Origin: Methylococcaceae bacterium
GTDB taxonomy: Bacteria > Pseudomonadota > Gammaproteobacteria > Methylococcales > Methylomonadaceae
Direction of reading: 5' to 3'
NCBI GenBank assembly: GCA_013140465.1
Contig: JABFST010000085.1
Span: 1-26,660, forward strand
DNA length: 26,660 bases
Shown: piece after piece, positions 16,622 through 26,580 of the stretch
Layout: the number at the start of each line of letters is the position of its first letter
Numbering within the stretch: the first letter of the stretch is position 1
The notes under the pieces: model-generated
Database searches by the model: none
What the model saw: the letters and a program-made list of their open reading frames with translations, nothing else
What the model was told of the DNA's origin: nothing
Translations under genes and position numbers: made by a program

Positions 16622-19600
16622 ATGCCAGAAGCCAAAACCCATAAACGCGCCCAACTCATTGCCCTGTTACGGCAAAACCAAGCGACTGCGCCGTTGATTA
16701 CGCGGCGTGCCGACAGCCGTGTTGCGCCCTTGTCGTTTGCCCAAGAGCCGTTGTGGGCTATGGCGCAATTGCAGCCGGACAACCCCATTTACAACGTCTC
16801 GGGGGCTATCGAATTGTACGGCGAGTTGGATGTCACGGCGTTGCAGGACAGTTTGCAGGTGTTGTTGGAACGGCATGAAATTTTACATAGCCGTTTTGCC
16901 GTTACCCAAGGCGTTGCCCAGCAACAGGCGATCTTGCAACCCCATTTGCAAGTTGCGCACTTGGATTTAACTGCGTTGGCAGACAGCGCACAACAAGCCG
17001 CGTTTGCCGAGGCCAGTGCGGCCTTTTTATGCCTAGCGTTTGATTTGGGGCAAGGGCTGCCGCTACGCGCCATGCTAGTCAACTTAGGGGAGCAGCGGCA
17101 TATTTTAGTCTTGGTAGTCCATCACATTGTTGCTGACCGTTGGTCAGTAGGAATTTTGCTGCAAGAACTTGGCGTGATTTACGCGGCTATCCACACTGGG
17201 CAAAGTCCTGTGCTACCCCAACTTGAGATCCAATACGGCGACTTTGCCGCTTGGCAACGGCAGCCACAACAGGCCGAAGAAACCGCGCAGCATTTGCATT
17301 ATTGGCGGCAAAAATGGGCCCTAGCCCCGGCATTTTTGGCGTTGCCTACCGATTACGCGCGTCCGGCGGTGCAACGCTATCGCGGCAACAACCATGTGTT
17401 TAGGCTAGCGTCCGATAGCCTCGCGGCCCTGAAGGCGTTGGCTAAACAGGCTAATGCCACCTTGTTTATGGTGTTGGCGGCAGGACTTAATGCCTTGTTG
17501 TATCGCTATACGCAAAGCCAAGACCTTGCGCTCGGTTACACTACGGCAGGGCGTAGCCACGCCCAAACCGAAAGCGTGGTCGGTTTTTTTGTCAACACTT
17601 TGGTTTTGCGCAGCCAAGTTCAGGGCGATTTGCCTTTTTTTGGGCTATTGGCGCAAATACGCGCCCAAGCCTTGGACGATCAAGCCCATCAGGCCGTTTC
17701 CTACGCGCAATTGGTCGAAGCCGTCAAGCCTATGCGCGATAGCCGTCATGCGCCGCTATTTCAAGTGCTGCTGACCGTACAAAACGCCCCCACCACCGAC
17801 TTGCACTTGCCGTCATTGCAGACACGGCTACTGGCACTGGCTAACCCGATTGCGCAATTTGACTTGACGTTTCTGTTTGAAGAGCGCGATGCCCAGTTGT
17901 ATGGCCTGATTGAATACAACAGCGATTTATTCCATCCCGATACCGTGGCAAGAATGGCAGGGCATTTGGACACCTTGTTGGCGGCAGCCGCTCTGGTCCC
18001 GCACACGCCTGTGGCGCAGTTGCCGTTGATGGCTGCCGCAGAACGAGCGCAAATCCTGCGCTACAGCAATCATCCGTCCAGCCTACAGCGCCCTGATAAG
18101 ATTTTGTTGCCCAGCGTGCATACGCTGTTTTCCGCGTGTGCCTTTGCACACCCCGAAAAAATTGCCGTGGTTTTTGCCGATCAGGCCCTCAGCTATGCTG
18201 AGTTAGAGCAACGCGCCAATCAGCTTGCCCATTGCTTACAGCAACTAGGGCTGGGCTTAGGTAGCCGCGTAGGGGTCAGTGCCGTGCGTTCGTTGGAGTT
18301 GATTGTCGCCTTGTTGGCGGTGCTGAAAGCGGGTGCGGCGTATGTGCCATTAGATCCAGACTCACCCGAAGAACGCCTGAACTACATCATCCAAGATGCT
18401 GGTATCGGCTGCTTACTGACCCAGACTGCGTTGCTGGACAAATTTAGGTTTAGCCCTTGCTATTGCCTGGCCTTAGATGCCATTGACGGCGATTATCCGA
18501 CTACCGCGCCCGTGTCTGCGCCCTTGCCAGATAGCGTGGCCTATCTCATTTACACCTCCGGCTCGACCGGGCAACCCAAAGGCGTATTGGTCAGCCACCG
18601 TAGCCTGTCCCATTCAACGCTGGCACGTTGCCAGTATTATCAAGAACCGCTGGAATGCTTTCTGCTGTTGTCTTCGTTTGCCTTTGACAGTTCGGTTGCC
18701 GGGATATTTTGGCCCTTAACCCAAGGCGCACGCTTATGTTTGCCGCAAGCAGAAGACCTTAACAAACCTGCCGCCTTGGCGCAATTGATAGCACGCCACC
18801 AAGTCAGCCATCTGTTGGCCTTGCCCAGTTTTTACCAAACTTTTTGCACCGATAGCCTAGTGCCGCTGATGCTGTCTTTGCGTACTGTGATCGTGGCGGG
18901 CGAAGCGTGTCCGCGTGCGCTTGCGGCGCAACATCACCAGCTTTTGCCTACGGTGAGGTTTTTTAACGAATATGGCCCTACCGAAGCAACAGTCTGGAGC
19001 AGCGTGTACCAAAGTACAGCCGATGCCAGTGCTGCCTACGACATCTTGCCTATAGGGCGAGCGATAGACCAAGTGCAGCTTTATATCCTAGACGCTTATA
19101 GCCAATTGCTGCCTATCGGCGTGGCGGGCGAGCTGTATATAGGTGGCAGTGGCTTAAGCATTGGTTATTTGCACCAAGCACGGCTGAGCGCAGAAAAGTT
19201 TATCCCCAACCCGTTTGCGCACACAGGGCAACGGCTGTACAAAACAGGCGACAGGGCGCGTTATTTGGCAGACGGCAATATTGAGTTTTTGGGGCGCACC
19301 GACCAGCAAGTCAAAATACGCGGGTATCGCATTGAGCTAGGAGAGATAGAGGCCAAGCTAGCCGCATATCCGGGCATGACAGCGGCGGCAGTCAGTGTGC
19401 TAGATGCACGCTTGGTGGCGTATTGTGTGCCTAAGGCGGAAACAACGTTGGCCTGGCCTGAGGTGCGCCGCTATTTGTTGGCGTGGTTGCCTGAGTATAT
19501 GGTGCCGCATACGTTTGTCGAACTCACGGCATTGCCGCTCAATGCCAACGGCAAACTGGACCGCCAATCGTTGCCCGCACCCCAAACCGCCTTATTGTCC

Positions 19601-22600
19601 GACACCTCATACCAAGCCCCGATAGGCCATAAGGAACAGACCTTGGCACAACTCTGGCAAAGCTTGCTGGGCGCGGCTACTGTGGGGCGTAACGACAATT
19701 TCTTTGAGCTGGGCGGACATTCATTATTGGCTATTAGCTTGGCGGAAAGCTTGCAGCAACAAGGCTATACGGTCGATGTGCAGAAAATTTTTACGGCCCC
19801 GGTGTTGGCAGACATGGCGGCTGCGATTGAATTGGACACAGCGGACGGGAATGCCGTGCCTAGCAACGGCATAGCCGAGTCTAGCACCACGCTAAACCCC
19901 GAGATGTTGGATTTAGTTAATCTTAGCCAAGCCGAGATCGACCTGATAGTCGCCGCTGTGCCGCAAGGAATCGGCAATATTCAGGACATTTATCCGCTTG
20001 CCCCTTTGCAGCAAGGCATTTTGTTCCACCATCTATTGTCGGCAGACCAAGACATATACCTCAAACGTACGCTATTGCGCTTTTCTGGGCGCAGCCGTTT
20101 GGAGCGTTTTCTGGGGGCGTTGCAGCAAGTCATCAACCGTCATGACATTTTACGCAGTGCCGTGTTTTGGCAGGGCTTGCCGCAAGCCGTGCAAGTGGTC
20201 CATCGCCATGCCCAATTGCCGATACATGAACTACAGCCAGTACCGGGTAGCGTAGCCTTGGCGCAGTTACAGCAGCATACGGCACGCGCACAGATACGCA
20301 TGGATTTACGGCTAGCCCCGTTGTTTGCCGCTTATGTGCAGCCTGACAGCAGCAGCGGTGAATGCTTGCTGGCGATAGTGAACCACCATTTGGTAGACGA
20401 TAACTATACGCTGCAACTGATATTGTCCGAGATCCAACAAATCGAGGCGGGCTTGGCGGCGCAATTGCCGCCGCCAGTGCCGTACCGCCATTTTATTGCC
20501 CTAGCCTTGGCCCAACCGCTAGCCGCAGAGGTAGCTTATTTTAAAGCGCAGTTAGGCGACATAGACACCCCGACCGCGCCTTATGGGGTGCTGGACATGC
20601 AGGGCTTGGGCAGTGTCCACGAAGCACAAAGCCAGCTTGATGCCGTTCTGGTGGCGCGTATCCGCGCGCTGGCTCGGCAGCAGGGCGTAAGTCCGGCAGT
20701 GTTGTTCCATTTGGCATGGGCGATGGTCTTGGGCAAATTGACCGGGCTAGATGACGTGGTGTTTGGCACGGTGTTGTTAGGCAGGATGCACGCGGGAGCC
20801 AGTGTAGGCAAAGTCTTGGGCATGTTCATCAACACCTTGCCTGTGCGCATAGGCTTAGGCGGCAACACCGTAGCGGCAGTGCTGTCCCGCACTTATCAGC
20901 AATTACGCAGCTTGCTGGATCATGAACAAGCCTCGCTAGTGTTGGCGCAGCGTTGCAGCCGCGTAGCCCCGCCTTTACCTTTGTTCACGACCCTGTTTAA
21001 TTATCGCCATAGCGATACGCTTGCAGCCCAGCACGGCACGCTGTCGGGTTGGTCGGGGGTAGAGCTAGTGCAGGTTGAAGAGCGCACCCACTATCCCATC
21101 GCAATCTCTGTGGATGACACCGAACAAGGCTTTACCCTGACTGCACAATGTGTCGCGGGCATCGTACCCGAGCGGCTGGTCGCGTATTTAGAGACTGCCA
21201 TGACTGGCTTGGTGGCGGCATGGGCTACCACTTTGCAGCTAAAAATCCAGTGTGTGGAGGTGCTGCCCGCCGCTGAACGCCAACAAATCTTGCTAGGCTT
21301 TAACCGCACGGCGGCAGATTACCCACAACAGTGGTTGCTACAGCAATTGTTTGAAGCGCAAGTCCGGCGCACCCCTACAGCCAACGCCCTGAGTTTTGAA
21401 GGCCAGAGCCTAAGCTATGCGGGCCTTAACCAACAAGCCAACCGTTTGGCGCATTATCTGTTTAGCCTAGGTGTCCGCCCCGATGACCGCGTTGCCTTAT
21501 GCCTAGGGAGGGGCATGGGCATGATCGTGGGTCTGCTGGGCATACTCAAAGCGGGCGCGGCTTATGTGCCGCTAGATCCGCTATACCCAGACGCGCGTTT
21601 GGCGTATTTGCTGCAAGACAGCCAGTCTGTCGCGGTCTTGGTGACGGCATCCGCACACAGCCGACTACAGACCCTACAGGGTGCTATCCCGCTGCTAGTG
21701 ATAGAGGCCGACCCTGACAGCGCAACCGCTTGGGCGCATTGCCCAGACCACAATCCTGATGCCGTGGCCTTAGGGTTTAATGCCCGGCAATTGGCTTATG
21801 TGCTTTACACCTCCGGTTCCACAGGCCAACCCAAGGGTGTGATGGTTGCCCACGAGTCCGTCGTCAATTTATGGGCCGCATTGGCGCAAACGGCTATGGC
21901 GGTTTTGCCCAGCCCAGCCAATATGGGCCTAAATGCCAGCTTGTCGTTTGATGCTTCTGTCCAATCGTGGCTGCAACTGCTGTCTGGGCATTGCGTGGTG
22001 ATTATTCCCGAATCGGTGCGCAAGGACGGGGCGGCGTTAATGGCTTATTTGTCGGCACACCATGTCGATGCCTTGGATTGTACGCCCGCACAATTGCCGT
22101 TATTAGATTTTGCCGCCCCTGAATACCGCCATTTTTATAAGCCCCAAGTCGTGTTGGTCGGCGGCGAAGCCATTAGCCCCGAAGCGTGGCAACAGCTGCA
22201 AACACTGGACAGCATCAGGTTTTACAACGTCTATGGCCCGACTGAATGCACAGTAGACGCAACCCTTGCACCCTTGCACGCGCACAGCCCACAACCACAC
22301 ATCGGGCAAGCACTAGCCAACACCCAAGTCTATATTCTGGATAAGCAGTTGTTGCCTGTACCGCTAGGCGTGGCGGGTGAAATTTATATCAGCGGGGCAG
22401 GGCTTGCGCGTGCTTACCTTAACCGACCCGAGTTGACGGCAGCACGGTTTTTGCCCAATCCGTTCAGTCATGGCGACAGCGACACCCGCCTCTACAAAAC
22501 CGGAGATTTAGGCTGTTTTGCGGCTGACGGCAACATCAGCTATTTAGGGCGTAATGACACACAGCTTAAGCTACGCGGTTACCGTATTGAGCCGGGCGAA

Positions 22601-25600
22601 ATCGAGGCGGTATTACGCCAGTACCCAGGGGTTAAAACTGCCGTGGTTGCCGCCAAAGACGATGCTTGGGGCCACAAACGTTTGGTGGCTTATATCGTCG
22701 CGGCAGACCAAGCCGACTTGGCTAGTGAGCAGCTACGCGCCCATTTGGCTAATAGTTTGCCCGCGCACTTATTGCCCAGCGCGTATGTCAGGTTGGCGGC
22801 CTTGCCTATGACCGCCAATGGCAAGCTAGACCGTAACGCCTTGCCGATGCCAGATGCCAGTGCCGTTGTCAGCCGGAGTGATGCGCCGCCCTGCGGGCTA
22901 AAAGAAACCGCAATGGCGCAAATTTGGCAAAGCGTGCTGGGCTTGGACAGCGTTAGCCGACACGACCATTTTTTTGAATTGGGCGGGCATTCCTTGCTGA
23001 TAGTCACGCTGGTTGAACGCTTGCGCACGGCGGGCTTTAGTATAGATGTGCGTACCGTGTTCACGGCCCCAGTGTTGGCAGAAATGGCGGCGGCATTAAC
23101 GGATGCAAGCCCCAAGCCTAGTGTCCCTGCCAATCTGATTACTGACGGCTGCACGGCGATAACTCCAGAATTGTTGCCCTTAGTCAGCCTAAACCAAGCC
23201 GAGATAGACACCGTGGTCAGCAACAGCCCTTTGGGCGTTGCCAATATTCAGGATATTTATCCTTTAGCCCCGTTGCAAGAAGGCATATTGTTCCACCATT
23301 TGCTGGAAACCCAAGGCGATGCCTATATGCTGCGTTCGGTATTGCGTTTTGATACCCGCAACCAGCTGGACCGTTTTCTTGCCGCCTTACAAACCGTCAT
23401 TAACCGCCACGACATCTTACGCACGGCCATCCACTGGCAAGGCTTGCCCCAGCCTGTGCAAACCGTGTACCGCACAGTAAGTTTGCCGATTAGCATAACC
23501 GCACCTAACGCTAATGCCAGCACCGAGAGTGCCGCTATAGCCGAATTGCTGAATCTCACTGAGCCTACCCGAGTACGCTTAAACTTAAACCAAGCTCCGC
23601 TGTTTAAAGCCGTGATTGCGCCATTGCCTGGCCTATCCGCAACGGTGCCTACAGCTTGGCTGTTGGCCTTGCTTAACCACCATATTGTTTGTGACCACCT
23701 CAGCTTGGCGCGGATTATTGACGAGATTAAACTCATCTTGCAGGGTTTGGAAGCGCAATTGCCACCGCCTGTGCCTTACCGCGAGTTTATCGCACAGAGC
23801 TTGGCGACGCAGGGGCATGAGGCGTATTTTCGGGCGCAATTGGCGGACATCACCGAGCCGACCGCCCCGTTTGGCTTGCTGGATATACAAGGCGACGGAC
23901 AGCATATTGCTGAAGCCACTGTTCCGCTAGCGGCAAATAAGGCCAATACTGTGCGGGCGGTCGCTAAACAGCTAGGCATCAGCCCTGCTATCTTGTTCCA
24001 TGCGGCTTGGGCGCGGGTATTGGCGGCTTGCACACAGCTAAACGACGTCGTTTTTGGTACGGTTATGTTGGGCCGCTTACAAAACGGCATTGGCTGGGCG
24101 CAAACGCTAGGGCCATCGATTAACACCTTGCCGCTACGCATTAGTTTGGCAGGGCGTAGCGTGGCCCAAGTCACGCGAGCCACGCAACTTGCCCTCAACA
24201 GCTTGCTGGCACACGAACATGCCTCGCTGGTCTTGGCGCAACGTTGTAGCGGCGTGGCGGCTACGCTGCCTTTATTTACCTGCTTGTTTAATTATCGGCA
24301 TAACACTGACCGTGTGACCGCCAGCCCAGAGCAGCCCGATTTAGGGGAGGGCATACGCTTTATTTGTGGCGATGAGCGCACCAACTACCCGCTCACCGTG
24401 TCTGTCGATGATTGGGGGCAGGGCTTTAGCATCACCGCGCAATGCGATCAAGGCATAGACCCTACGCGCATCGCCCAGTATCTTGACTATGCCGTGACCG
24501 CTTGGGCGGAAGCCTTAGTCAACCAACCCCAGATGCACGCGACGAACTTGGCATTTTTACCCAGCAGCGAATGCAAGCAACTCAATAGTTTTAATGCCCC
24601 TAGGGCGGAGTATGCGCCAGCCTCGCTGATCCACGCATTGTTTGAAGCCCAAGTTGCCAAAACCCCAGAGGCCATCGCCGTCAGCTTTAACGGGCAACAT
24701 TTGACTTATGCCGCCTTAAACCAACACGCCAACCGCTTGGCACACCGTTTGTTGGCTTTGGGTGTACGCCCCGATGACCGTGTTGCCCTGTGTTTGGAGC
24801 GGGGCTTAACGATGCTGGTCGGGCTATGGGGCATACTCAAATCGGGTGCTGCGTATGTGCCGCTAGATCCTCGTTATCCGCCTGAACGCCTGGCTATGAT
24901 GTGGCGTGATAGCCAACCCGTGGCCTTAATAACCCAGCCTGAACATCAAAATAAGCTGGAAGCCGTAGCTGACAGCCTACGCGTACTGGTGTTGGATGAC
25001 CGTTTTGCGGCCCTTGCCGATAGCCCCGACCACAACCCTGATCCTGTTGCGCTAGGCTTATTCGCGCAGCATTTGGCTTATATCATCTACACCTCAGGCT
25101 CGACCGGACAGCCCAAAGGTGTCATGGTTGCGCACCATCAAGTCACCCGTTTGTTTACCGCCAATCAGGCACAGTTTAACTTTAACAGCAGCGATGTTTG
25201 GACCTTGTTCCATTCTTACGCGTTCGACTTTTCGGTTTGGGAAATAAACGGGGCGTTGTTGTATGGCGGTCGCCTAGTGGTTGTGCCTTATCCCATCAGC
25301 CGCTCACCAGAAGCGTTTTACCAATTGCTGTGCCAAGAACAGGTCACTATCCTCAACCAAACGCCCAGTGCTTTTTATCCCCTGATAGCCGTACACAGGC
25401 AGAGTCCGTTAGCCCACCACTTACGCTGTGTTGTGTTTGGCGGCGAAGCCTTGGCGGTTGAGCCACTGCAAACTTGGATAGATTGCACGCCGCTGGCGCA
25501 GACGGCACTCATCAATATGTACGGCATCACCGAAATTACCGTACACGCCACTTACCACGCGCTGACTGCCGACGACATCTGTGCAGGGCAGGGCAGCATC

Positions 25601-26563
25601 ATAGGCAAACCTTTGTCCGACTTAGGCTGTTATTTGCTGGATGCGCACTTGCAGCCCGTCCCCTTAGGAGCCGTCGGCGAAATTTATATCAGCGGGGCAG
25701 GGCTAGCCAGAGGCTATCTCAATCGCCCTGACGTGACTGCCGCACGTTTTATCGCCAACCCCTATGCCGCCGATAGCGGTGGCAGCCACAACCGTTTATA
25801 CAAAACTGGAGATCTGGCGCGTTATCTACCAGATGGCACGCTCGTGTATTTAGGCCGTAATGACCTACAAGTCAAAATCCGTGGGCATCGTATTGAGCTA
25901 CAAGAAATTGAGGCGCAACTGATGCAATGCCCAGGCGTTCAGGCCGCCGCTGTCGTCCTAAGGCAAGACCAACCCGGCGAACAACGGCTAGTGGCGTATG
26001 TGGTCGGGCCAAACCCTGAGGCACTGTCGGCAACGGTATTGCGCGGGCAACTGGCGCGGGTGCTGGCAGATTACCAACTGCCTAGTGCTTATGTGCTTAT
26101 GGGCGCATTACCCCTGACCGTCAACGGCAAATTGGCGCGGGACGCTTTGCCCAAACCCGAAGACAACGCCGTTGCCAGCCGCCCTTATGTTGCGCCACAA
26201 GGCACTGTTGAGCTGACTATCGCCCAGCTTTGGCAAGATTTGCTGCATTTGCAACAAGTGGGCCGCCACGACCATTTCTTTGAACTGGGCGGGCATTCTT
26301 TGCTAGCCGTGCAACTGATGCTGAGGTTGCGCGATGCCTTTGGCATAACCATACCGTTAGCCACCTTATTTGCAAAACCAACCCTCGCCGCCTTGGCAGA
26401 AGACATTATTGCCCAGCAAATCCAGCAATTTGAAAGTGCCGATGTTGCGCGTATAGCGGCGGAATTGGACGAATTGAGTGAAGAACAGCTGTTGGCAATG
26501 CTGGCCCAAGAACAGGCTGCCGATGCTGGCGTAGCCATGCCAGCCCCATCCCATTTATCTTAG
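16622..26563 (+). CDS. Trimodular NRPS: C-A-PCP-(C/E)-A(Gln)-PCP-(C/E)-A(Thr)-PCP
   Basis: A 3313-residue elongation subunit. The start is set at ATG 16622 (AAGAG upstream); an in-frame TTG at 16559 overlapping the previous stop is possible. Module 1: C with HHIVADRWS (H167, H168), A with YTSGSTGQPKG at about 644, PCP GGHS Ser1034; the code read is D-S-A-L-I-A-E-V-W-K, not one I can assign. Module 2: a C domain beginning NIQDIYPLAPLQQG (1119) with HHLVDD (H1255), A with YTSGSTG at 1729 and code D-A-Q-D-L-G-V-V-D-K, which is a glutamine code, PCP Ser2124. Module 3: the same type of C domain (2208; HHIVCD, H2353), A at 2823 with code D-F-W-N-F-G-M-V-H-K, a threonine-type code, PCP Ser3226. The module 2 and 3 C domains start in the dual C/E style, with FHHLLSADQD and FHHLLETQGD, so they likely epimerise the residue from the previous module. 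A charged C-terminal helix (ELDELSEEQLLAML) may dock onto the next subunit. There is no terminal thioesterase. Confidence 0.96.
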   Translation: MPEAKTHKRAQLIALLRQNQATAPLITRRADSRVAPLSFAQEPLWAMAQLQPDNPIYNVSGAIELYGELDVTALQDSLQVLLERHEILHSRFAVTQGVAQQQAILQPHLQVAHLDLTALADSAQQAAFAEASAAFLCLAFDLGQGLPLRAMLVNLGEQRHILVLVVHHIVADRWSVGILLQELGVIYAAIHTGQSPVLPQLEIQYGDFAAWQRQPQQAEETAQHLHYWRQKWALAPAFLALPTDYARPAVQRYRGNNHVFRLASDSLAALKALAKQANATLFMVLAAGLNALLYRYTQSQDLALGYTTAGRSHAQTESVVGFFVNTLVLRSQVQGDLPFFGLLAQIRAQALDDQAHQAVSYAQLVEAVKPMRDSRHAPLFQVLLTVQNAPTTDLHLPSLQTRLLALANPIAQFDLTFLFEERDAQLYGLIEYNSDLFHPDTVARMAGHLDTLLAAAALVPHTPVAQLPLMAAAERAQILRYSNHPSSLQRPDKILLPSVHTLFSACAFAHPEKIAVVFADQALSYAELEQRANQLAHCLQQLGLGLGSRVGVSAVRSLELIVALLAVLKAGAAYVPLDPDSPEERLNYIIQDAGIGCLLTQTALLDKFRFSPCYCLALDAIDGDYPTTAPVSAPLPDSVAYLIYTSGSTGQPKGVLVSHRSLSHSTLARCQYYQEPLECFLLLSSFAFDSSVAGIFWPLTQGARLCLPQAEDLNKPAALAQLIARHQVSHLLALPSFYQTFCTDSLVPLMLSLRTVIVAGEACPRALAAQHHQLLPTVRFFNEYGPTEATVWSSVYQSTADASAAYDILPIGRAIDQVQLYILDAYSQLLPIGVAGELYIGGSGLSIGYLHQARLSAEKFIPNPFAHTGQRLYKTGDRARYLADGNIEFLGRTDQQVKIRGYRIELGEIEAKLAAYPGMTAAAVSVLDARLVAYCVPKAETTLAWPEVRRYLLAWLPEYMVPHTFVELTALPLNANGKLDRQSLPAPQTALLSDTSYQAPIGHKEQTLAQLWQSLLGAATVGRNDNFFELGGHSLLAISLAESLQQQGYTVDVQKIFTAPVLADMAAAIELDTADGNAVPSNGIAESSTTLNPEMLDLVNLSQAEIDLIVAAVPQGIGNIQDIYPLAPLQQGILFHHLLSADQDIYLKRTLLRFSGRSRLERFLGALQQVINRHDILRSAVFWQGLPQAVQVVHRHAQLPIHELQPVPGSVALAQLQQHTARAQIRMDLRLAPLFAAYVQPDSSSGECLLAIVNHHLVDDNYTLQLILSEIQQIEAGLAAQLPPPVPYRHFIALALAQPLAAEVAYFKAQLGDIDTPTAPYGVLDMQGLGSVHEAQSQLDAVLVARIRALARQQGVSPAVLFHLAWAMVLGKLTGLDDVVFGTVLLGRMHAGASVGKVLGMFINTLPVRIGLGGNTVAAVLSRTYQQLRSLLDHEQASLVLAQRCSRVAPPLPLFTTLFNYRHSDTLAAQHGTLSGWSGVELVQVEERTHYPIAISVDDTEQGFTLTAQCVAGIVPERLVAYLETAMTGLVAAWATTLQLKIQCVEVLPAAERQQILLGFNRTAADYPQQWLLQQLFEAQVRRTPTANALSFEGQSLSYAGLNQQANRLAHYLFSLGVRPDDRVALCLGRGMGMIVGLLGILKAGAAYVPLDPLYPDARLAYLLQDSQSVAVLVTASAHSRLQTLQGAIPLLVIEADPDSATAWAHCPDHNPDAVALGFNARQLAYVLYTSGSTGQPKGVMVAHESVVNLWAALAQTAMAVLPSPANMGLNASLSFDASVQSWLQLLSGHCVVIIPESVRKDGAALMAYLSAHHVDALDCTPAQLPLLDFAAPEYRHFYKPQVVLVGGEAISPEAWQQLQTLDSIRFYNVYGPTECTVDATLAPLHAHSPQPHIGQALANTQVYILDKQLLPVPLGVAGEIYISGAGLARAYLNRPELTAARFLPNPFSHGDSDTRLYKTGDLGCFAADGNISYLGRNDTQLKLRGYRIEPGEIEAVLRQYPGVKTAVVAAKDDAWGHKRLVAYIVAADQADLASEQLRAHLANSLPAHLLPSAYVRLAALPMTANGKLDRNALPMPDASAVVSRSDAPPCGLKETAMAQIWQSVLGLDSVSRHDHFFELGGHSLLIVTLVERLRTAGFSIDVRTVFTAPVLAEMAAALTDASPKPSVPANLITDGCTAITPELLPLVSLNQAEIDTVVSNSPLGVANIQDIYPLAPLQEGILFHHLLETQGDAYMLRSVLRFDTRNQLDRFLAALQTVINRHDILRTAIHWQGLPQPVQTVYRTVSLPISITAPNANASTESAAIAELLNLTEPTRVRLNLNQAPLFKAVIAPLPGLSATVPTAWLLALLNHHIVCDHLSLARIIDEIKLILQGLEAQLPPPVPYREFIAQSLATQGHEAYFRAQLADITEPTAPFGLLDIQGDGQHIAEATVPLAANKANTVRAVAKQLGISPAILFHAAWARVLAACTQLNDVVFGTVMLGRLQNGIGWAQTLGPSINTLPLRISLAGRSVAQVTRATQLALNSLLAHEHASLVLAQRCSGVAATLPLFTCLFNYRHNTDRVTASPEQPDLGEGIRFICGDERTNYPLTVSVDDWGQGFSITAQCDQGIDPTRIAQYLDYAVTAWAEALVNQPQMHATNLAFLPSSECKQLNSFNAPRAEYAPASLIHALFEAQVAKTPEAIAVSFNGQHLTYAALNQHANRLAHRLLALGVRPDDRVALCLERGLTMLVGLWGILKSGAAYVPLDPRYPPERLAMMWRDSQPVALITQPEHQNKLEAVADSLRVLVLDDRFAALADSPDHNPDPVALGLFAQHLAYIIYTSGSTGQPKGVMVAHHQVTRLFTANQAQFNFNSSDVWTLFHSYAFDFSVWEINGALLYGGRLVVVPYPISRSPEAFYQLLCQEQVTILNQTPSAFYPLIAVHRQSPLAHHLRCVVFGGEALAVEPLQTWIDCTPLAQTALINMYGITEITVHATYHALTADDICAGQGSIIGKPLSDLGCYLLDAHLQPVPLGAVGEIYISGAGLARGYLNRPDVTAARFIANPYAADSGGSHNRLYKTGDLARYLPDGTLVYLGRNDLQVKIRGHRIELQEIEAQLMQCPGVQAAAVVLRQDQPGEQRLVAYVVGPNPEALSATVLRGQLARVLADYQLPSAYVLMGALPLTVNGKLARDALPKPEDNAVASRPYVAPQGTVELTIAQLWQDLLHLQQVGRHDHFFELGGHSLLAVQLMLRLRDAFGITIPLATLFAKPTLAALAEDIIAQQIQQFESADVARIAAELDELSEEQLLAMLAQEQAADAGVAMPAPSHLS

Positions 26564-26580
26564 CCGCCGTAAATGTTGCC

